Program-made: the position numbers and the translations under genes
NCBI GenBank assembly: GCA_003117195.1
Contig: BDSI01000084.1
Span: forward strand, 250,501 to 314,500
DNA: 64,000 nucleotides
Origin: Eudorina sp. 2006-703-Eu-15
Lineage: Eukaryota > Chlorophyta > Chlorophyceae > Chlamydomonadales > Volvocaceae
Direction of reading: 5' to 3'
Notes under the pieces: model-generated
Database searches by the model: none
What the model was told of the DNA's origin: nothing
Seen by the model: the letters and a program-made list of their open reading frames with translations, nothing else
Shown here: positions 22,243-35,065 of the stretch, in pieces
Numbering within the stretch: the stretch's first letter is position 1
Layout of the letters: the number at the start of each line of letters is the position of its first letter

Positions 22243-22539
22243 GATTCTCGCTATTATGTCCAAAGGGCAATCAACAATAACAATGACGAGACGAAGAGCT
22301 CTCAGGGAGTAACACATTTCAAGCTCATGGTTTCGGAGTCAGGGCCCACTCGCGGCGTTGGGACAAGACGCTGCGATCAAGGTCGCATAGTCTGCTGCAA
22401 TACAACCTTTAAGTCACGGACATCAATCTGATTTATACAACTTGGCGTTCATAGTGATTTGAACGTCTCGGAGCGACCCCAACCTTGGACGACAGCTCGA
22501 CCCTCCACCCTAGCAAGCTATCCTTCCGAGCAGGCTTCC
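22243..22539. promoter_or_regulatory. Short divergent promoter
   Basis: Only 297 bases separate the ATG of the minus-strand envelope protein (22242) from the ATG of the plus-strand MaoC-type gene (22540). Both 5' UTRs and both core promoters must fit here, so a shared bidirectional promoter is likely. No TATA-like motif is obvious. Confidence 0.55.
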
Positions 22540-25500
22540 ATGACATCACTGCTGTTAATATCGCCGTCGATGTGGACGGTGGTTGTCGCCGCGCTCCTCC
22601 TCGCGGCGCCGTTGGCTTTTCTGCTGCTGCGACCCCGAGGAAGCAGCCTGGTGCTCTCCTCTTGGCCGCTCCCGCTCTGGCTGTACGTCCAAGCGCTGGC
22701 AGCTGTCAGCAAACGGCCTGGCAAGCGCACGGGAGGCGGCAAGCCCATCCAAGTGAGGACGGTGCGCGTCATAACCTGTCATACGCGGAGGACCCAGAAG
22801 TTCGTCGGCAGGCGATCCGCCCCGGGCCAACACGGAGCAGAGCAGCTCCCGTCGGGAAGTCCCACGAAAGACGGTTGTCTCGCAAGGCAATCGAGTCAGC
22901 GTAGTCAGTCGCGCAGTTGTCATTGATAAGCCGCTCGCTCGCTATTAGCTTCGACGGCGGCAGCAACAGCAGCAGCAGCAAACTCAGCAGCAAAAGCAGC
23001 AGCAGCAACCAGACCGCAACAGCATAGCGGAGGAGCTGTCAGCGACAACGTGGAGATCCTTCTAGAGTCTTGCACTGTACTGTCTAGTCGGGAGTCTCGG
23101 ACGCAGACAGCGCGTTGCTACAGTACACATACGGGCTGCAGCAGCAGAAGCCCCATTGGGTGGCAGACAGGGTTTTGGAGCGCGCAAGGGTCTGTGAACT
23201 GAGGGGCGCCTCCCGGTTGTGGCGTGCTCTGGGCAATCCTAGGTGAACCCCCTCCACGGATGACCCGCTCACAGGGGCCTGTCAACTCCCCATTTCCGGC
23301 TGCAGCCGCCCGCACCCTGGCCTTGTCTTCTTTCTGCGTACTGATAAACGCACGCCGGGACCCGGCCGGACATGCGCTGCCGCTGCCGAATGTCGCCAAT
23401 GCGCGTGTGGGTGGTGCTGTCAGGTCGTGCTCGCGCGCGCCGTGCACTTCTCCGCGCCCCGGCTGCGGCGCTACCTGAGCCTGGCGGGCTTCAGCGGCGG
23501 CACCGCCGGCGATGTGCCGCTCATGTACCCCATAGTGGAGGCCTTCCGCCTGGTGAGGCGGGCGGGGGACGGAGGGGAGGAGGAAGAGGGCAGGCGGAGG
23601 GGGCGAGGGGCTCTTGGCAGTGGTGTTTTGGTGTCAAGAGGCGGACAGAGAGATGGCGGGGGGCGGGGGGGCCGCGCGGATCGGCCAGGACCAGGGAGCC
23701 GATGTATGCCCACCGTCCCGGCCTGCGCGTAGAGATCGACGTCGGTGCGCAGCTCTCCTCACCAATGCCCAACACATGCATTTACCGTAAGTGGGGAGGG
23801 ACGACGGCATCGCAACCGCCCGTTGACCCCGCTCTCTCGTCGACGAACCCTGCTCCGTTTCCATTCCGCGTCCTCGCGCCTTCTCTCCTCCGCAATCCTG
23901 AGTTCCTGACGTACCTACCCCGCACGCGCCGCCCGCCGGTGTCGGCGGCCCGTCGTCCCCGCGCCAACCTGCAGGTGATGCAGGCGATGCTGATGCCCGC
24001 CTTCCCCTTCAACGTGCTGGGCAGCGTGCTGGGGCGCACCCGAGTGGTGATGGTGCGGCGTGTGGGAGCTGAGGAGAAGCTGCTGTACAGGTGGGCATGG
24101 GAACACGGCCAGATCAGCCGGGCAGGGCCCTGCTGAAAAACCCGCCGATCGACCGACCCATGGGACTGACCCACGGGACCGAGAGAGCGCGCACATCCTA
24201 CCGCGGGCGGGTCCCTCCTCCTTCCTGAACATCCCCCGAAGTTGGGTCCAACGCATGGCGCTCCAGCGCGTGTGGTGAGATTGCACCAGATGGGGTCCGG
24301 GGGATCCCGAGCGCTGCTTCGCGTGCTGTGTACCCGAGTGGTCACCGCATGCGACGCACGCACGTCGTTGACCGACCCATGGGCATCTTGACCGACCGAC
24401 CCACGGGTCGCGTTTTTCACCACGCATTTTTGCTTTTCCGCAGCTGCCGCGTGGACCCTAGCTTCCGCACCACCGCCAAGGGCCACACGGAGGTTGACCT
24501 GGTGGTGGAGGCGCACGCGGTGGGCCCCAGCGGCGGCGGGGCGGGGGTGGTCAAACCCGGCGGCGGCGGCGGCAGCGGCGGCGGCGCGCAGCTCGTGTGG
24601 CGCAGCGTCACCACCGCCATCATCCTGGCCCCCCGCCGGTCCAAGCGGGAGCCGGAGGCGGGCAAGGTACGTCCGCACGTCGTTCCTGGGCTCCGAGACC
24701 AACCCGCGGGTCCGTCCCACCCCGTCCCGCGGCTGTTGGCGCAACCAAACAACCCTTGTCACGAGCGCCGGATTGCAGCCAGAATGCACCGGGTAGCGGT
24801 GGAAGTGGGTGTTCAAAAGATAAAACCCATGCCCCGAACAGACGTCTCACGGTACGGCACGGTACGGTACGGAAAGGGGGGACCTGAGTACATCTGATCC
24901 GCACATCCGCACACCTTAGATGGCTGATGCGGGCGGGTTACTAACATTTTTCATCACCCCATCAAAGGGTGTGTGTGAAGGAAAGGGAAGTCTAGGTCGT
25001 CCGGGCACCTGGACACGACGGAGCGCTCCAGGGGGGTAGAAAGAAACAGCTCCAGGGGCCTGCGTCCCGAGAGTGCCTCCAAGGGTGCCTCCAGGGGCGC
25101 TTCCGGAGTTGCCTCCAAGGGCAATGCTGCGCTTGCAGCCCAGGGCGTTTTCACTCGGGACGCACGTGCCACAAGGCATACCTTGTCCGTCCGCATTGGG
25201 TGCATCTGTCTATCTGTCGGTCTGTCCATCTCAGCATTTGTCTGTCTGTCTGTCTGCCTGTCCGTCTGTCTTGCTTTCCCGCGCCCAACACATCCGAGCT
25301 GCAGGCGCCGGCGGGCCCGGGGGAGGCGAAGGACGAGGCCACCCCGGCTGAGGCCGCCGCCGCCGCCGCCAAGCCCACCCTGGTGGACACGTGGCAGCTG
25401 GGGCCCGACACGGGCCGCCGCTACGGGCTGCTCAACGGCGACCTGAACCCCATCCACCTCTACCCCGCCACATCGGCGCTGTTCGGCTTCAAGCGGCCCA

Positions 25501-26098
25501 TCGCGCACGCGCTGTTCCTCACGGGCCGAGCGGAGGCGTCGCTGCGCAACGCGGGTGGGTGGGTGGGTGGGTGTGGGCTGGGATCTGTGGATGGATTTTA
25601 GATTTTAAACAACGGAGAAGAAGTGGGATCGTGCTTGCCAGTGTCCGACCGAGCGGCGCAGAGCGCACCGCGCACAGCACGCCGCCGTTCACGCCGCACG
25701 GCGCATGGCCGCGTCGACGGGATTTGCCGGCTCCGATGCCCGCGCTTGGAAATTAGCTCCGCCAATGACCCGCCCCTGACCCGCTCCTGTCCCGCGGCGG
25801 CCCGCATGCCCCGTTCCTCCCCTTCCCCCCCGTTGTCCCGCGCACCTCGGCAGGTCTACAGCTGCAGTATCCCTGTGTGCTCTCCGCTGAGTTCAAGCGC
25901 CCCACGCTGCTGCCCACCACGCTGCACTGCGCCTGGCTGGGCGCTGGCGGCGGGGGCGGCGGCGCGGCGGCGGCGGCGGCGCGTCTGGATACGCCCGAGG
26001 GCGCCCGCTTCGCCGTGCTGACGTCGGACCAGTCCAAGGAGGTGCTGGTGGGCAGCATCAGCTGCAACCGGGAGGCGGTGCAGCAGGCGGTGGAGTGA
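22540..26098 (+). CDS. Membrane-anchored MaoC-type (hotdog) acyl hydratase
   Basis: Likely acts on thioester-linked 2-enoyl/3-hydroxyacyl chains, as MaoC/hydratase-2 family members do. Exons 22540-22752, 23424-23552, 23975-24090, 24444-24666, 25305-25554, 25854-26098; phases 0,0,2,0,1; 391 residues. An N-terminal hydrophobic helix (MWTVVVAALLLAAPLAFLLL) suggests membrane anchoring. Residues about 115-225 look like the N-terminal hotdog half, interrupted by Gly-rich runs. The C-terminal half has RRYGLLNGDLNPIHLYP with the hydratase-2 Asp (about 273) and His (about 278), followed by ALFGFKRPIAHALF; the usual G after the second His is A here. Closest architecture I recall is actinobacterial HtdX-like dehydratases. 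Substrate unknown. Intron 5 begins inside a (GGGT)n repeat. Confidence 0.85.
25203..25270. repeat. Imperfect (TCTG)n/(TCCG)n microsatellite
   Basis: Pyrimidine-rich TCTG/TCCA/TCCG tetranucleotide tract in the intron just before the acceptor at 25304 of the MaoC-type gene; it probably supplies part of the polypyrimidine tract. Confidence 0.85.
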
Positions 26099-29093
26099 GT
26101 GAAGCGGCGGCGGCGGTAGTGGTGGCGGCGGCGGCGGCGGCGGCGAGACGGCTCTCGCTCCTGGCCGCCCCCGTCCAAAGGCCAAGTCGTGCGGGGCGCG
26201 GAGGAGGTTCTCGCGGATTACGCGGAAGGGCCGCGCGGGCCCACATTGCGCAGCAGCGCCGTTTGGGCAGCGGCGGAAAATCGTTGTTGTAGTTCAGTTC
26301 ATTTCAGTTGTTTCAGTTTTGTTCTGTTGGATTTTGACTGGCAACTGTTGGCGCAAAGGACGGGTCGTCATACCGCGTAATGTGCAAAGACGGGCGCAAC
26401 GTTGAGCCGTTGGGCTCGGCGCAGTTCGCTTCGGTCGCCTCGGGCGGGCAGTTGCCTTGCGGGTGCGGTATCAGAGGACGTTCATATCGTATCGGACGCC
26501 GGCGCTGGGCGTGAAGATGGGTTGAGTTCAATGCCTGCTGCTTCTTCCTCTTCTTCTTCTTCTTCGCACGGTACCCCGGAGTTCATGATCCGGCAGGTGA
26601 AAGTTTGGGTTTGAGGACATTCCGTTGCATACGTATGGTACCCGTTGTGGGGCAGAGCAGGCAGCGCGGCAGTCGCCCCGGGTTTGCCTCTCCAGCGCCC
26701 GTTTGCCACTCCGCAGCGCGCTGCAGCTCAATGGACGCGCCAACGAGCACACCGGTGCGCCCTCCTCGAGGCGCCCGAGAGCCAGCTAGAGGCCTCTGGC
26801 CCCCACCAGGGAGACCTCCGGTGGTGCCGTCCGCAGCAGTGGTCCGCGCCGCTGGTGCCTGCCTGCCTGCAAACGTTGTCCAGGGTTGGTCTTGTTCTTT
26901 GGTAGGACCCTACTTGACTTGCATTTGGTTGACAGGGGCATGGGGCCGCCCCGGGTATGTGCAGCGAGGGGGCCTGCATGGTGCCGCCTGCCAGGTGCCG
27001 CCCGTTCTGCTAGGTTTCGCCTGCTATATGGGTGTCGCGAGGTCGAGGGGAATCGTTGCAGCGCTGTTCAGGTGCATCGATGCAGGAGGTGGCTGCACTC
27101 GGACGTGATGAGGGCAGCGGTCTGCGCAGTTGTGTGCAGTCAGTTGATGGGTTGAGGGAAGGCCGCGAACGGATGTGGCCGCGGGCCCTATTGAGGTGGT
27201 GGCGCGACGCATCGGCACAGATCCTGGGTCCTGGACCGGGCATGTGCTCCGCGGTGTGACGACCGGCCGTGGCGGACTTCGGAACTGTGACGGCGGAATA
27301 CGGTAACCACATGTTTGCCGGGCAAATCTACAGGTGGCGACACGTCCACAGACAGACGGGAGCTCGGGCACAATACAGGAGCGACAGAGTCGGTGGTCTT
27401 ACAAGGTGGACTGCGCTGCCGTGCGTTAGCTGCTCCCTACCGCACCTGTGCTGGGACTCACCGTATCTCCTCCGGCATCTCGCCGCCACCAGGCCGTCAC
27501 AACGACCCATATAACCCAACACCACCGCGGACCGCCCCCCATCGACACCGGCGGCCTCCGACTGCCGCAGGCGGGTCGACCCCTGTGCTGATTACAGGGG
27601 GTGATCATGATCATGATCATTATCATTCCCCCTCCCCCACACACGCACACGCACCCACTCCTGCTCTGCCTGCCTACGAGCACACGCACCCCCCTTCCCC
27701 GGGTGAGGGAGCCCACTGCCCCATGGGTCAGTACTGCGACGTCAACTACCTACCACCTGCGTTTCACATGAAACCAACATACCAAGCGTACACAGCTGTA
27801 CAACTCCGTTACTGCTCCCTGCCTGTGTCGCCTCCATCTGCACGGATCATCTGCATTAAGGCTGTCGCACAGCTCGGCCATACCTGCGACACACGCTTCT
27901 AGTCTACGAGGCGCCACACCTAATAAACCCGGTCTCATTCACAGCGAGTATTCTGCCGATTGAAGGCGAACCCAGTCGCCTTCGAAGCAAGGCCCCCATG
28001 CCGGCCCCCATCCTACGCATGGAACCCGCCGCAGCCGACGTGCGCACAGTTCCATTGGGCCGTTCCCGCCTCTGCACCTAGGCTAACCCCCACACAGACC
28101 GGGCCCCAAAACCAAAACCGGAATCAGACCTGGAGAACCCTGCGCTGGAAGTGCTCAGAGAGTGCGGCGGTGTGCAACCGCCACGACGGGTCGCGCTTGG
28201 CACGGCGCGGATTATCCAACGCGGCTGGCTGCTGCCAAGTTCGACTCCCCTTCCCCATGACGCCCTCTGATCCTGCTGCTGCACCTAATTAGACCCCCGG
28301 TTGTACCGCCGGCGTTATGTATATATGTATGTCTGTATGCGTGTCAGCGCCAAGGGCATCAACCATCACTCCACGCAACCGAGCATAGACCCCAACCCTG
28401 CTGCTCAACGTCTCCGCACTACAGACCGGAGACTCTGACCGGAGGCTCTGGCCGCAGACTTTGACTGCAAAGAGCTCCCCTAGACCAGGCACCTCCAACA
28501 CAGGACCTAGAACAGGCCCGGGCCCGGGCGCGCAGAGCGAGGACGCAGCCGGGAGAACGCAGACACGCTTACGGTGTGACTGTTGGTGTGTCTACGTGGT
28601 GCTGTGCCGTGTATGCAGACACATATGCCTGCTTTCGTTGAACACGCTTCCCACGTCGCCCACAGACACACCAAACGTGCACACGCAAGTGCACGCCAAC
28701 CAGGTGAACACGCACGCACACGTTCACGGACATATGCCCCGCCACCATACACTACAGGGCCCTCCACTGGGCTGTGGGCAAAGAGGGAGGGCGCTCCTGG
28801 GTTGAAACGGGTAAATCGAAACACGAGGCGACAGTCACGCGGGCACTGGAACCCTGGGTGCCCATCCAGAAAGGCAGCGTTCGCCACCACAGGCGGTGGA
28901 GGGGCCGTGCCTAAGAGGGGTTCAGGAACACCGCGCCACGCGCGCCCCTCTTCCCACGGCACACGCGCACTGCAGCACCGGCCGGCGGCAGGACAGCCCC
29001 CTCCGGGACCTCACCCACCAGCAACTGGAGTGCCGCCATCTCTTCCTCCCCACTGCTCAGAGTCAAACGATGTGATGCAACTTGGTAGGCTTG
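26099..29093. other. Intergenic region, no gene seen
   Basis: About 3 kb with no recognised protein family or splice structure. Notable only for a TGATCA-type palindromic run (27602-27625), short CA-rich stretches near 27636-27690 and 28660-28750, and simple TTC repeats at 26541-26562. A species-specific gene or noncoding RNA cannot be excluded. Confidence 0.45.
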
Positions 29094-32000
29094 CTATCTC
29101 AAGTCGTAGGCGTCACCGCTTGCAACCGGACCCCGACGAACAGCGGTTGCGGTGGTACGCGGGAACTGGGGTTTCATGTAGACGTCCATCGACTGCTGGG
29201 CCCCCGCGTTGTTGCCCGCGCTGCCGCGCCTGTCCTGTTGCTGCTGCTGCTGCTGCTTGCCCCCGCGCGCTCCTGCGCCCGCGCCACCGCGGCTGGACGT
29301 CACGCCCTTGGCGGACGAAGACGGCCGGCTTCGGCTCGCCGCCCGGCCGCCAATGGCCCCCGCAGCTCCGCCGCCATCGCTGCCGCGGGCGCGACCCTGC
29401 CGCCTGCCGTCATTGCGTGGCCCAGCTCCTGCCCCCGCTCCACTCCTCGCGGCGCGACGACCGAACTTGCCCTGAGCCCGGCCGCCCCCCACGAAGTCGA
29501 GGTCGTCCTCGTCGTCCTCCTCAGACTCGTCAGTGTCCCTACCTCCCCCACCTCGGGTACCCACCAGGTCCGCGCTGTCCTCGTCCTCGTCCTCAACCTC
29601 CCAGGCGGCGCCCGCGGCCGCCGCTCCCGCGCCGCCCGGCGGACCCTTGCTGCCCCGCTGCGCCGCCGCTGCCGCCGCCTCCCGCCCGCGGTTCCGTCCC
29701 GGCTGCGAGTCCCGCCGGACGGCTGCGGGGGCGGCGGCGGCGGCCCCCCTGGCCCTTCGCGGTCTATCGCCGCCCGGTCTGTCCTCTACGTCCTGCACCT
29801 CCAGGCCCTCCGCCTCATCGTCGTCATCGGAGGCGATCTCAATTACGTCCACCGTGGCGGGGTCGCTGCCGGTCGCTCCCGCCGCCGCAGCGCCGCGCGG
29901 CGAAACAGCCGGGGGGTCGTCCTCAGCTGCTTCTGTCCCAATCGATGAGGGGGCATCAGCTGCCGCCGCCGCCGTCGCCGCAGCAGGCGTCACCGCTGCC
30001 GCCGCACCGGGCCCAATCTTCTTCGCTGTACCCATCATCACTGCTGCGCCCTCCTCAGGCAAGCTTACCGCCGCCGCCGCCGCCACTGCGCCCGCGCTTC
30101 GCCTCCGCGCCGCCTGACGAGGCGAGCGGGGGGACCGTGCCAGCACTCCCAGTCGCTGGGCGCTGTCATCTGCGGCGGCTGCCGCGGCAGCTGCGACGCC
30201 GCAGGCATCAAACTTGAGCGGTCGCTCTCCGCCCGGCTCGAACGACGCGCCGTCCGCTGCCTCCGCGCCGTCTCCTCTTCTGCAGTCGTCAGAGGAGACC
30301 ATCAAAGGCGCCACAGACGGTCCCGACACCAGCTCCACGCTGGGCGCCGTCCCAAAGCCATTCCCTGACGACAGCTCCCCGTCTCCCTCGTCTCCCTCGT
30401 CACCGTCATCCAGCGGAGGACTGATGAACCCCCCGCGGGGTCCAGGCGTCGTCCACGTGGCGGTGGGGACCTCCGCTGCCTCCGCTGCTCGTCGTCCTGA
30501 CGGGCCCGGGGCTGCTGTCCCCGCCGGCGCTGCGGCTGCTGCTGCGGATGTTCTTGCCGCCCCGGAGGCAACAAACGGCGTCCCCAACATCGTGTGGATC
30601 GCGAAAACCCCCGCGGCGGATCCCATGACCATCTGACCCATCACCTCGTCGTTGTAACCCCCGCGGGGACCTCCCCCCTGACTGGGGCCAGGCACATTTG
30701 CTGCTGCTGCAGCTGCCGCCGCGCCGGCGGCGGGCAAACCTGCCCCCGCAGCACCGTCGCGCGCGCGATGCCCTGCAGCATGCGACGCAGGCGGCCACAC
30801 TGCCGCCGCCGCAGCTGCTGCTGCCTCCGCATGCCCACCAGCGGCGCCTCCGCCGGCAGGCGAGCAGGTATGCTGCGCGGCCTCGTCATCCGTCCCCACG
30901 CTGCCGCCGTCGTCCACCCGGTACCCGGGCCCCAGGTCGGTGGGATCTGCCGACCCGTCGGCGTCTGCCAGATCCAGCCGCAGCTGGTGCCCCGGCGACT
31001 GCGACAACGGCTGCGAGCCCGCGCAGCTGTCTGCTGCTGTCGTTGCCAACGCCATCGCCGCGGCTTCGTGGGGTGCGGCCGCCGCGTGGCTGTGCGGTCC
31101 GGTGCATCCGGGCGCCTGCCAGGGCCCCGCATGTGGGCGCCGTTCGCCCGGGTCACGAGCTGCCGCATGGTGCCGTCGCGCCGCCGGCAGAGTCGGCACC
31201 GCGACGAAGGGCTCCGCGGGAAGCTGCCCCGGCTGCGGCCCAAGGTCCGGCCCCGGGTGCAGCCGTTGGCATCCAGCCGGCGGAGTCTTACCGGTGTCCG
31301 CGCACAGCTGAGGTTGGGCTCCGCCGCCGCTAGGGGCCCCTTCGTGAGGGCCCCCGGCACCGCCGTTCCTGCCGCCTGGTGCGGCCGCGTCCGCTCCCGG
31401 GGGTGACAGGTGAGTCCGCTGCCCTGCCTCCGGCCCGGATCGCCGGCGCTCCGGTATCCCCCGCAGATGCTCATGGCCGCCATGGGCTGTGAAGAAGGCG
31501 CGCGGGGGGCGGGACAGCGGGCGCTGTCTTCATCAAGGGCTGAAGCTAGGCAGATGAGCGGACACACGGGGCGCTCGTCACGTGGGTAGGACCTAGGACG
31601 GCGCACGATAAGACTGTCTGTGTACCGGCTGCTGTGGAGACGCTGCATGCAGCACAAGGCGATGCCAGGCGGGTTGTGAAACCCGGCTGCTGCGTTTCAT
31701 GCGATGCGCGCATCGAGACGCTGTGGCGGGTGTGACCGCGCGTGACCCTGCATCACAACCCGACGCGTTCTTCCCAAAAGAGGTCATTCGTGGGAGTGCA
31801 CTCGGCTACCGCCACGGCCACGTGCGGCCCTCGCCGCCCATCCCCCGGAGGGTTGACTCCCGCGACGACCTCACGCGCACCTTCATACACCGCTTGCACC
31901 CGCTTCTTTAAAACCTTGATCCTATTCACAGGCTGGCCTGCGCGGCATACAGTCAGCGACCAAACGCGACCAATGGGTTCTTGGGCAGCGGGATTGAAAC

Positions 32001-34473
32001 CGTATGAAGTGCTAACCGCTCCTCTCGTCGCCCGCACGGGGAATGCGACAGACGCCCCACACGAAGTGCACAGCCCCTCAAGGCCGCACAACCCAAGATG
32101 CGATGGAGGAGGCGTCCTTCAGACAATCCAAGTGGCTGTCAATTCCGATCCAGATCCAAGGTCACGGCGGCCTAGGTTCAGCGCATACACCGCAAGTCGC
32201 AACCCTACGGCCACCGCTTTGCACAGAACAGCGCATGCTCGCCGCTCCTCTCATTTCAAGGGTGACTGCCAGCTTGCACAAGCGGGAAGACGGCTGCGCA
32301 TTACCATGTAAAGCATTGCCAGCGCCAAAACCGTCGTCCCCACCCTCACACACCGCTGGACTTCACTTCTCGCGGCTCAGTTCTCTTTAGCACATACAAA
32401 ACCAACAGCACCTCCCATCTTTCTGTTGGGGCCCGCACATGCAACAACGCAACCCACATGTGCAACAATCTGTCATAGATCCCCGTGGGCTGCAACTCCC
32501 CAGGGCCCGACGGCGGGCGGTCTGCACCACTTACCAGGGTGCGTGCCTGCGGCCGCCTGCGGCCGCTCACTTGTTCCCGCGGCCCCAGGGTGCGGAGGGC
32601 CCTGTCCCGGTGTCGCCTGCGCACACGCAGGGCCGTGATCGAGGCGCCCTTCGTCCGGCAGAAACCCTGCTGGTGCCGCTGCTGGTGCCGCTGCCAGTGC
32701 TGCTGCTGGTGGCGGTGGTGCTGCCGGTGGTGCTGCCGGTGGTGCTGCCGGTGCTGCTGCTGCTGCCGATGCTGCTGGTTGTGGTTGTGGTGGTGCTGCA
32801 TGTGCTGCTGCTGGTGCTGCTGCTGAGGCGGCGGCCCAGTTGACGTCGAGCGGGTACGGCGAGACACCGCTTGCCCCGGCGCACCGCACAGAGCGCCCCG
32901 GGCCGTGGGCCTCTTGCCGCGTCGGCGCCGCTTGGGTACACGGCAGCACCATCTCCTCGACCGTCTGGAGCTGCTGCACAAAGGCGCCTCGCGCCGTCGC
33001 GCCCCTGTGCTCCGCACGGCCCGGTGCCGGCGACGGTGACGGTACGGCGTTTTCGCGCTGCAAGGTGTTCGCCGTGGCTGTGCCCTGACCGCCGGGCTGC
33101 AGAGCCGGCCCTCTGGCACCGCCCGTGCCGGCATCCGGCGAGCTGGGGCATTGGCCCAGGGGCAGCCCAGACATGCCGCCCAGGCGCGAAGCGTTGCCGC
33201 CGCCTCCACGCTGCCGCTCGTGGTGTCCCCCGCGATGGTGGTGGTGCTGGCGGTGGTGGTGGTGGTGGTGAGGATGGCGGTCGTGGTCGTGGTGGTGATA
33301 GTGGCGGTCTAGACCCTCCTGATCCCGATCCTGACCTTCGGAGGTGCCACCAACCTGCCGTCCTCCGCCCGCTGGCGGACTGAGGCTGGGCCTCTGGGCG
33401 GCCTGAGACGCGGGCCTGCCAGCCCCGAGCTCCTGCTGGTTCGCCTGTTGGGGGCCGACAGCCTGGCCGGCGGGTCTTGGGTACTCCAGATTAGCTCGCA
33501 AGTCCGGGTCCGCGTCCAGGTCGTCCTCCTCCTCCACCATGATCACGTCCCCTTCTCCGACTGCCCCCGCGATCAGAGTCTCGGCCGGTCCGGTCGGCAG
33601 GGCCAAGGCAGCAGCTGCGGCAGCAACTGCAGCGGCAGCTGCATCCGGCGTAGGTGCAGCTGCCGCCGGAGCTGCAGCGGGCGCAGGTGCAGCTGCCGCC
33701 AGAGCTGCTGCCAGGGAACGCGCGCCCGCAGCGTGCGGGCTCGCGGCAGAGGCCGCCTCCGGCGCTGCGACGAGGGAAGCGCGCCCGGCATGATGTTCCC
33801 GACCCCGTGCACGGGCAGGCATTCCGGCGTCGGCAAAGCACGCGGTGCCGGGCTGACCAGCCCGTTCCGCACGCCTGGCGGCTGCCCCGGCCGCAGACGC
33901 AACTGTGACATTTCCCTCGGCAAGATGCCTCCTCACGAACAAGCCTTGCCGCCCGCGCCTCCCGGGCTGCGCAGAGGCCTGTGCGTTGGCGCCAGCGCCG
34001 CGCACAGGCCCCTGCGCAGCCGTCCCTTGAGGCGCATGGCTGGGCAGCACGCCTTCATCCACAGTGGTCGCGCGGTGCTGCAGACCGCCGCCCGTATGCT
34101 CCTCCACTTGCTGCTCCTCCGTATGCCCCTTGCCCACCTTTGGCAGGGAGACGGCATCTGCAGCCTCCGTTGGCCGGGATGCGGTTCGAAAAGCGGGCGG
34201 CGGCTCGAAGCTGGCTGCGGCACCGGCACCCGAGGAGGCGGCGGCCTCAACGCCTGCGAGCTCACTGAATAGCTGATTTACGACACGGCCGGCGCGTGCA
34301 TGGTCCGGCTGTTCGGCTGTTGCCTCGTCGGCCGCAAGCCCGTCATGCTGCTGCGAATCAGACGAGCATGCCACGTACGAGTCGTCTTTCTGCGCGTCGC
34401 AGGCGGCCGCAAGGGAAGGGAGGGAAAGGGGGTCGATGCCGAGAGATCGTGGGCGGCTCATGTGCTTGATCAT
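29094..34473 (-). CDS. Low-complexity acidic protein with SUMO-interaction-like motifs
   Basis: Function unknown, probably nuclear. Two large open blocks on the minus strand: about 34473 to 32536, closed by a strong GTAAGT donor, and about 31415 to 29094 (stop TAG). The junction and any middle exon are unproven, and the N-terminus may lie further upstream. The protein is dominated by poly-Ala, poly-Gln (29236-29256) and a His-rich run (about 33220-33300), with acidic clusters. Two hydrophobic cores flanked by acids resemble SUMO-interaction motifs: VIMVEEEDDLD (about 33510-33550) and VDVIEIASDDDDE (about 29810-29853). A basic/RG-rich C-terminal tail follows. It lies in the same orientation directly after the SUMO protease gene, so a functional link, or a single larger transcription unit, is possible. 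Codon-level support is weaker than for neighbouring genes. Confidence 0.5.
32354..32390 (+). mobile_element. 3'-terminal stub of the (CA)n-tailed LINE
   Basis: A run of about 35 bases (gctggacttcacttctcgcg, then gctcagttctcttta) is identical to the 3' end of the LINE copy ending at 54209 and nearly so to that ending at 42503. Only the terminus is present, consistent with extreme 5' truncation. It is followed by a CA/A-rich tail and lies in the intron region of the low-complexity gene. Confidence 0.8.
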
Positions 34474-34983
34474 GGTACACAGAACCCTTAGGGTTTCCGA
34501 TTCTTGGGTCGCAAGGACGTCGTTGTGGTTACACAGGGCACCACGTGGCAGTGCCGCTTCGACATCGCGTTGTCGCGGAAGCGCAGGGCTTCAGTCCAGG
34601 AAATCCTTCGCAAACCAGTCGGCCTTCGCACTTCTGTTCCGCCTCCCGACCTCGCTCCATGGCCCGCCAGTCCCGCTGCAGCCGTGTTCACCCTCACCCA
34701 ACGCGTTCCACATCAATAGACAGGCGTATACATTATATCAGGTACCAAATGCTATCGCTCGGGACCGCTGTCCTTTAGCTCCTGTCCCGCGTCAACCAAC
34801 ATTACTCCTTTCCCCCGTTTGCTACCAGGCAGACGCAATCCCTAGCAGCGACGCACTCCTCCGCAGGACTTGCTGAACGGCTGTCAATGCATCATCAGAG
34901 CAGCAGGAGCAGCAGCGGGATCGGCATCCAGACGCCACGCGGCTGTGGTAGCCTCGCCTAACACATGTAGCCCGGGCCCATGT

Positions 34984-35000
34984 AGGGTTTAGGGTTTTAG
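34984..35000 (+). repeat. Telomere-like motif
   Basis: Contains TAGGGTTTAGGGTTTTAG, i.e. adjoining TTTAGGG-type and TTTTAGGG-type units, the plant and Chlamydomonas telomere repeat types. Too short to call an interstitial telomere. Confidence 0.5.
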
Positions 35001-35013
35001 CCATGGGCCCGTT

Positions 35014-35064
35014 GGGCCCGTTGGAACACCCGGTCGGGATATGGGTCCACCTTGTAACGGTTAC
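35014..35064 (-). repeat. Dispersed ~50-bp repeat, copy at the ULP 3' end
   Basis: Runs gggcccgttggaacacccgg to cttgtaacggttac. Same element as at 45984-46034 (opposite strand), 48591-48639 and 57897-57929. On the minus strand it starts one base after the TAA stop of the SUMO protease gene and provides a second TGTAA directly there. Confidence 0.85.
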
Positions 35065-35065
35065 A

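Noticed and set aside
27602..27625. TGATCA palindrome run as an origin or regulatory site
   Set aside because: Simple repeat with no other supporting element nearby.
28583..30217. 544-codon plus-strand frame
   Set aside because: It is Arg/Pro-rich and mostly antisense to the minus-strand low-complexity gene; typical shadow frame of GC-rich coding DNA.
34592..34594. In-frame TGA that could be read as selenocysteine upstream of the 34473 start
   Set aside because: All three frames on both strands look partly protein-like here, no selenocysteine insertion element is visible, and no selenoprotein family matches.
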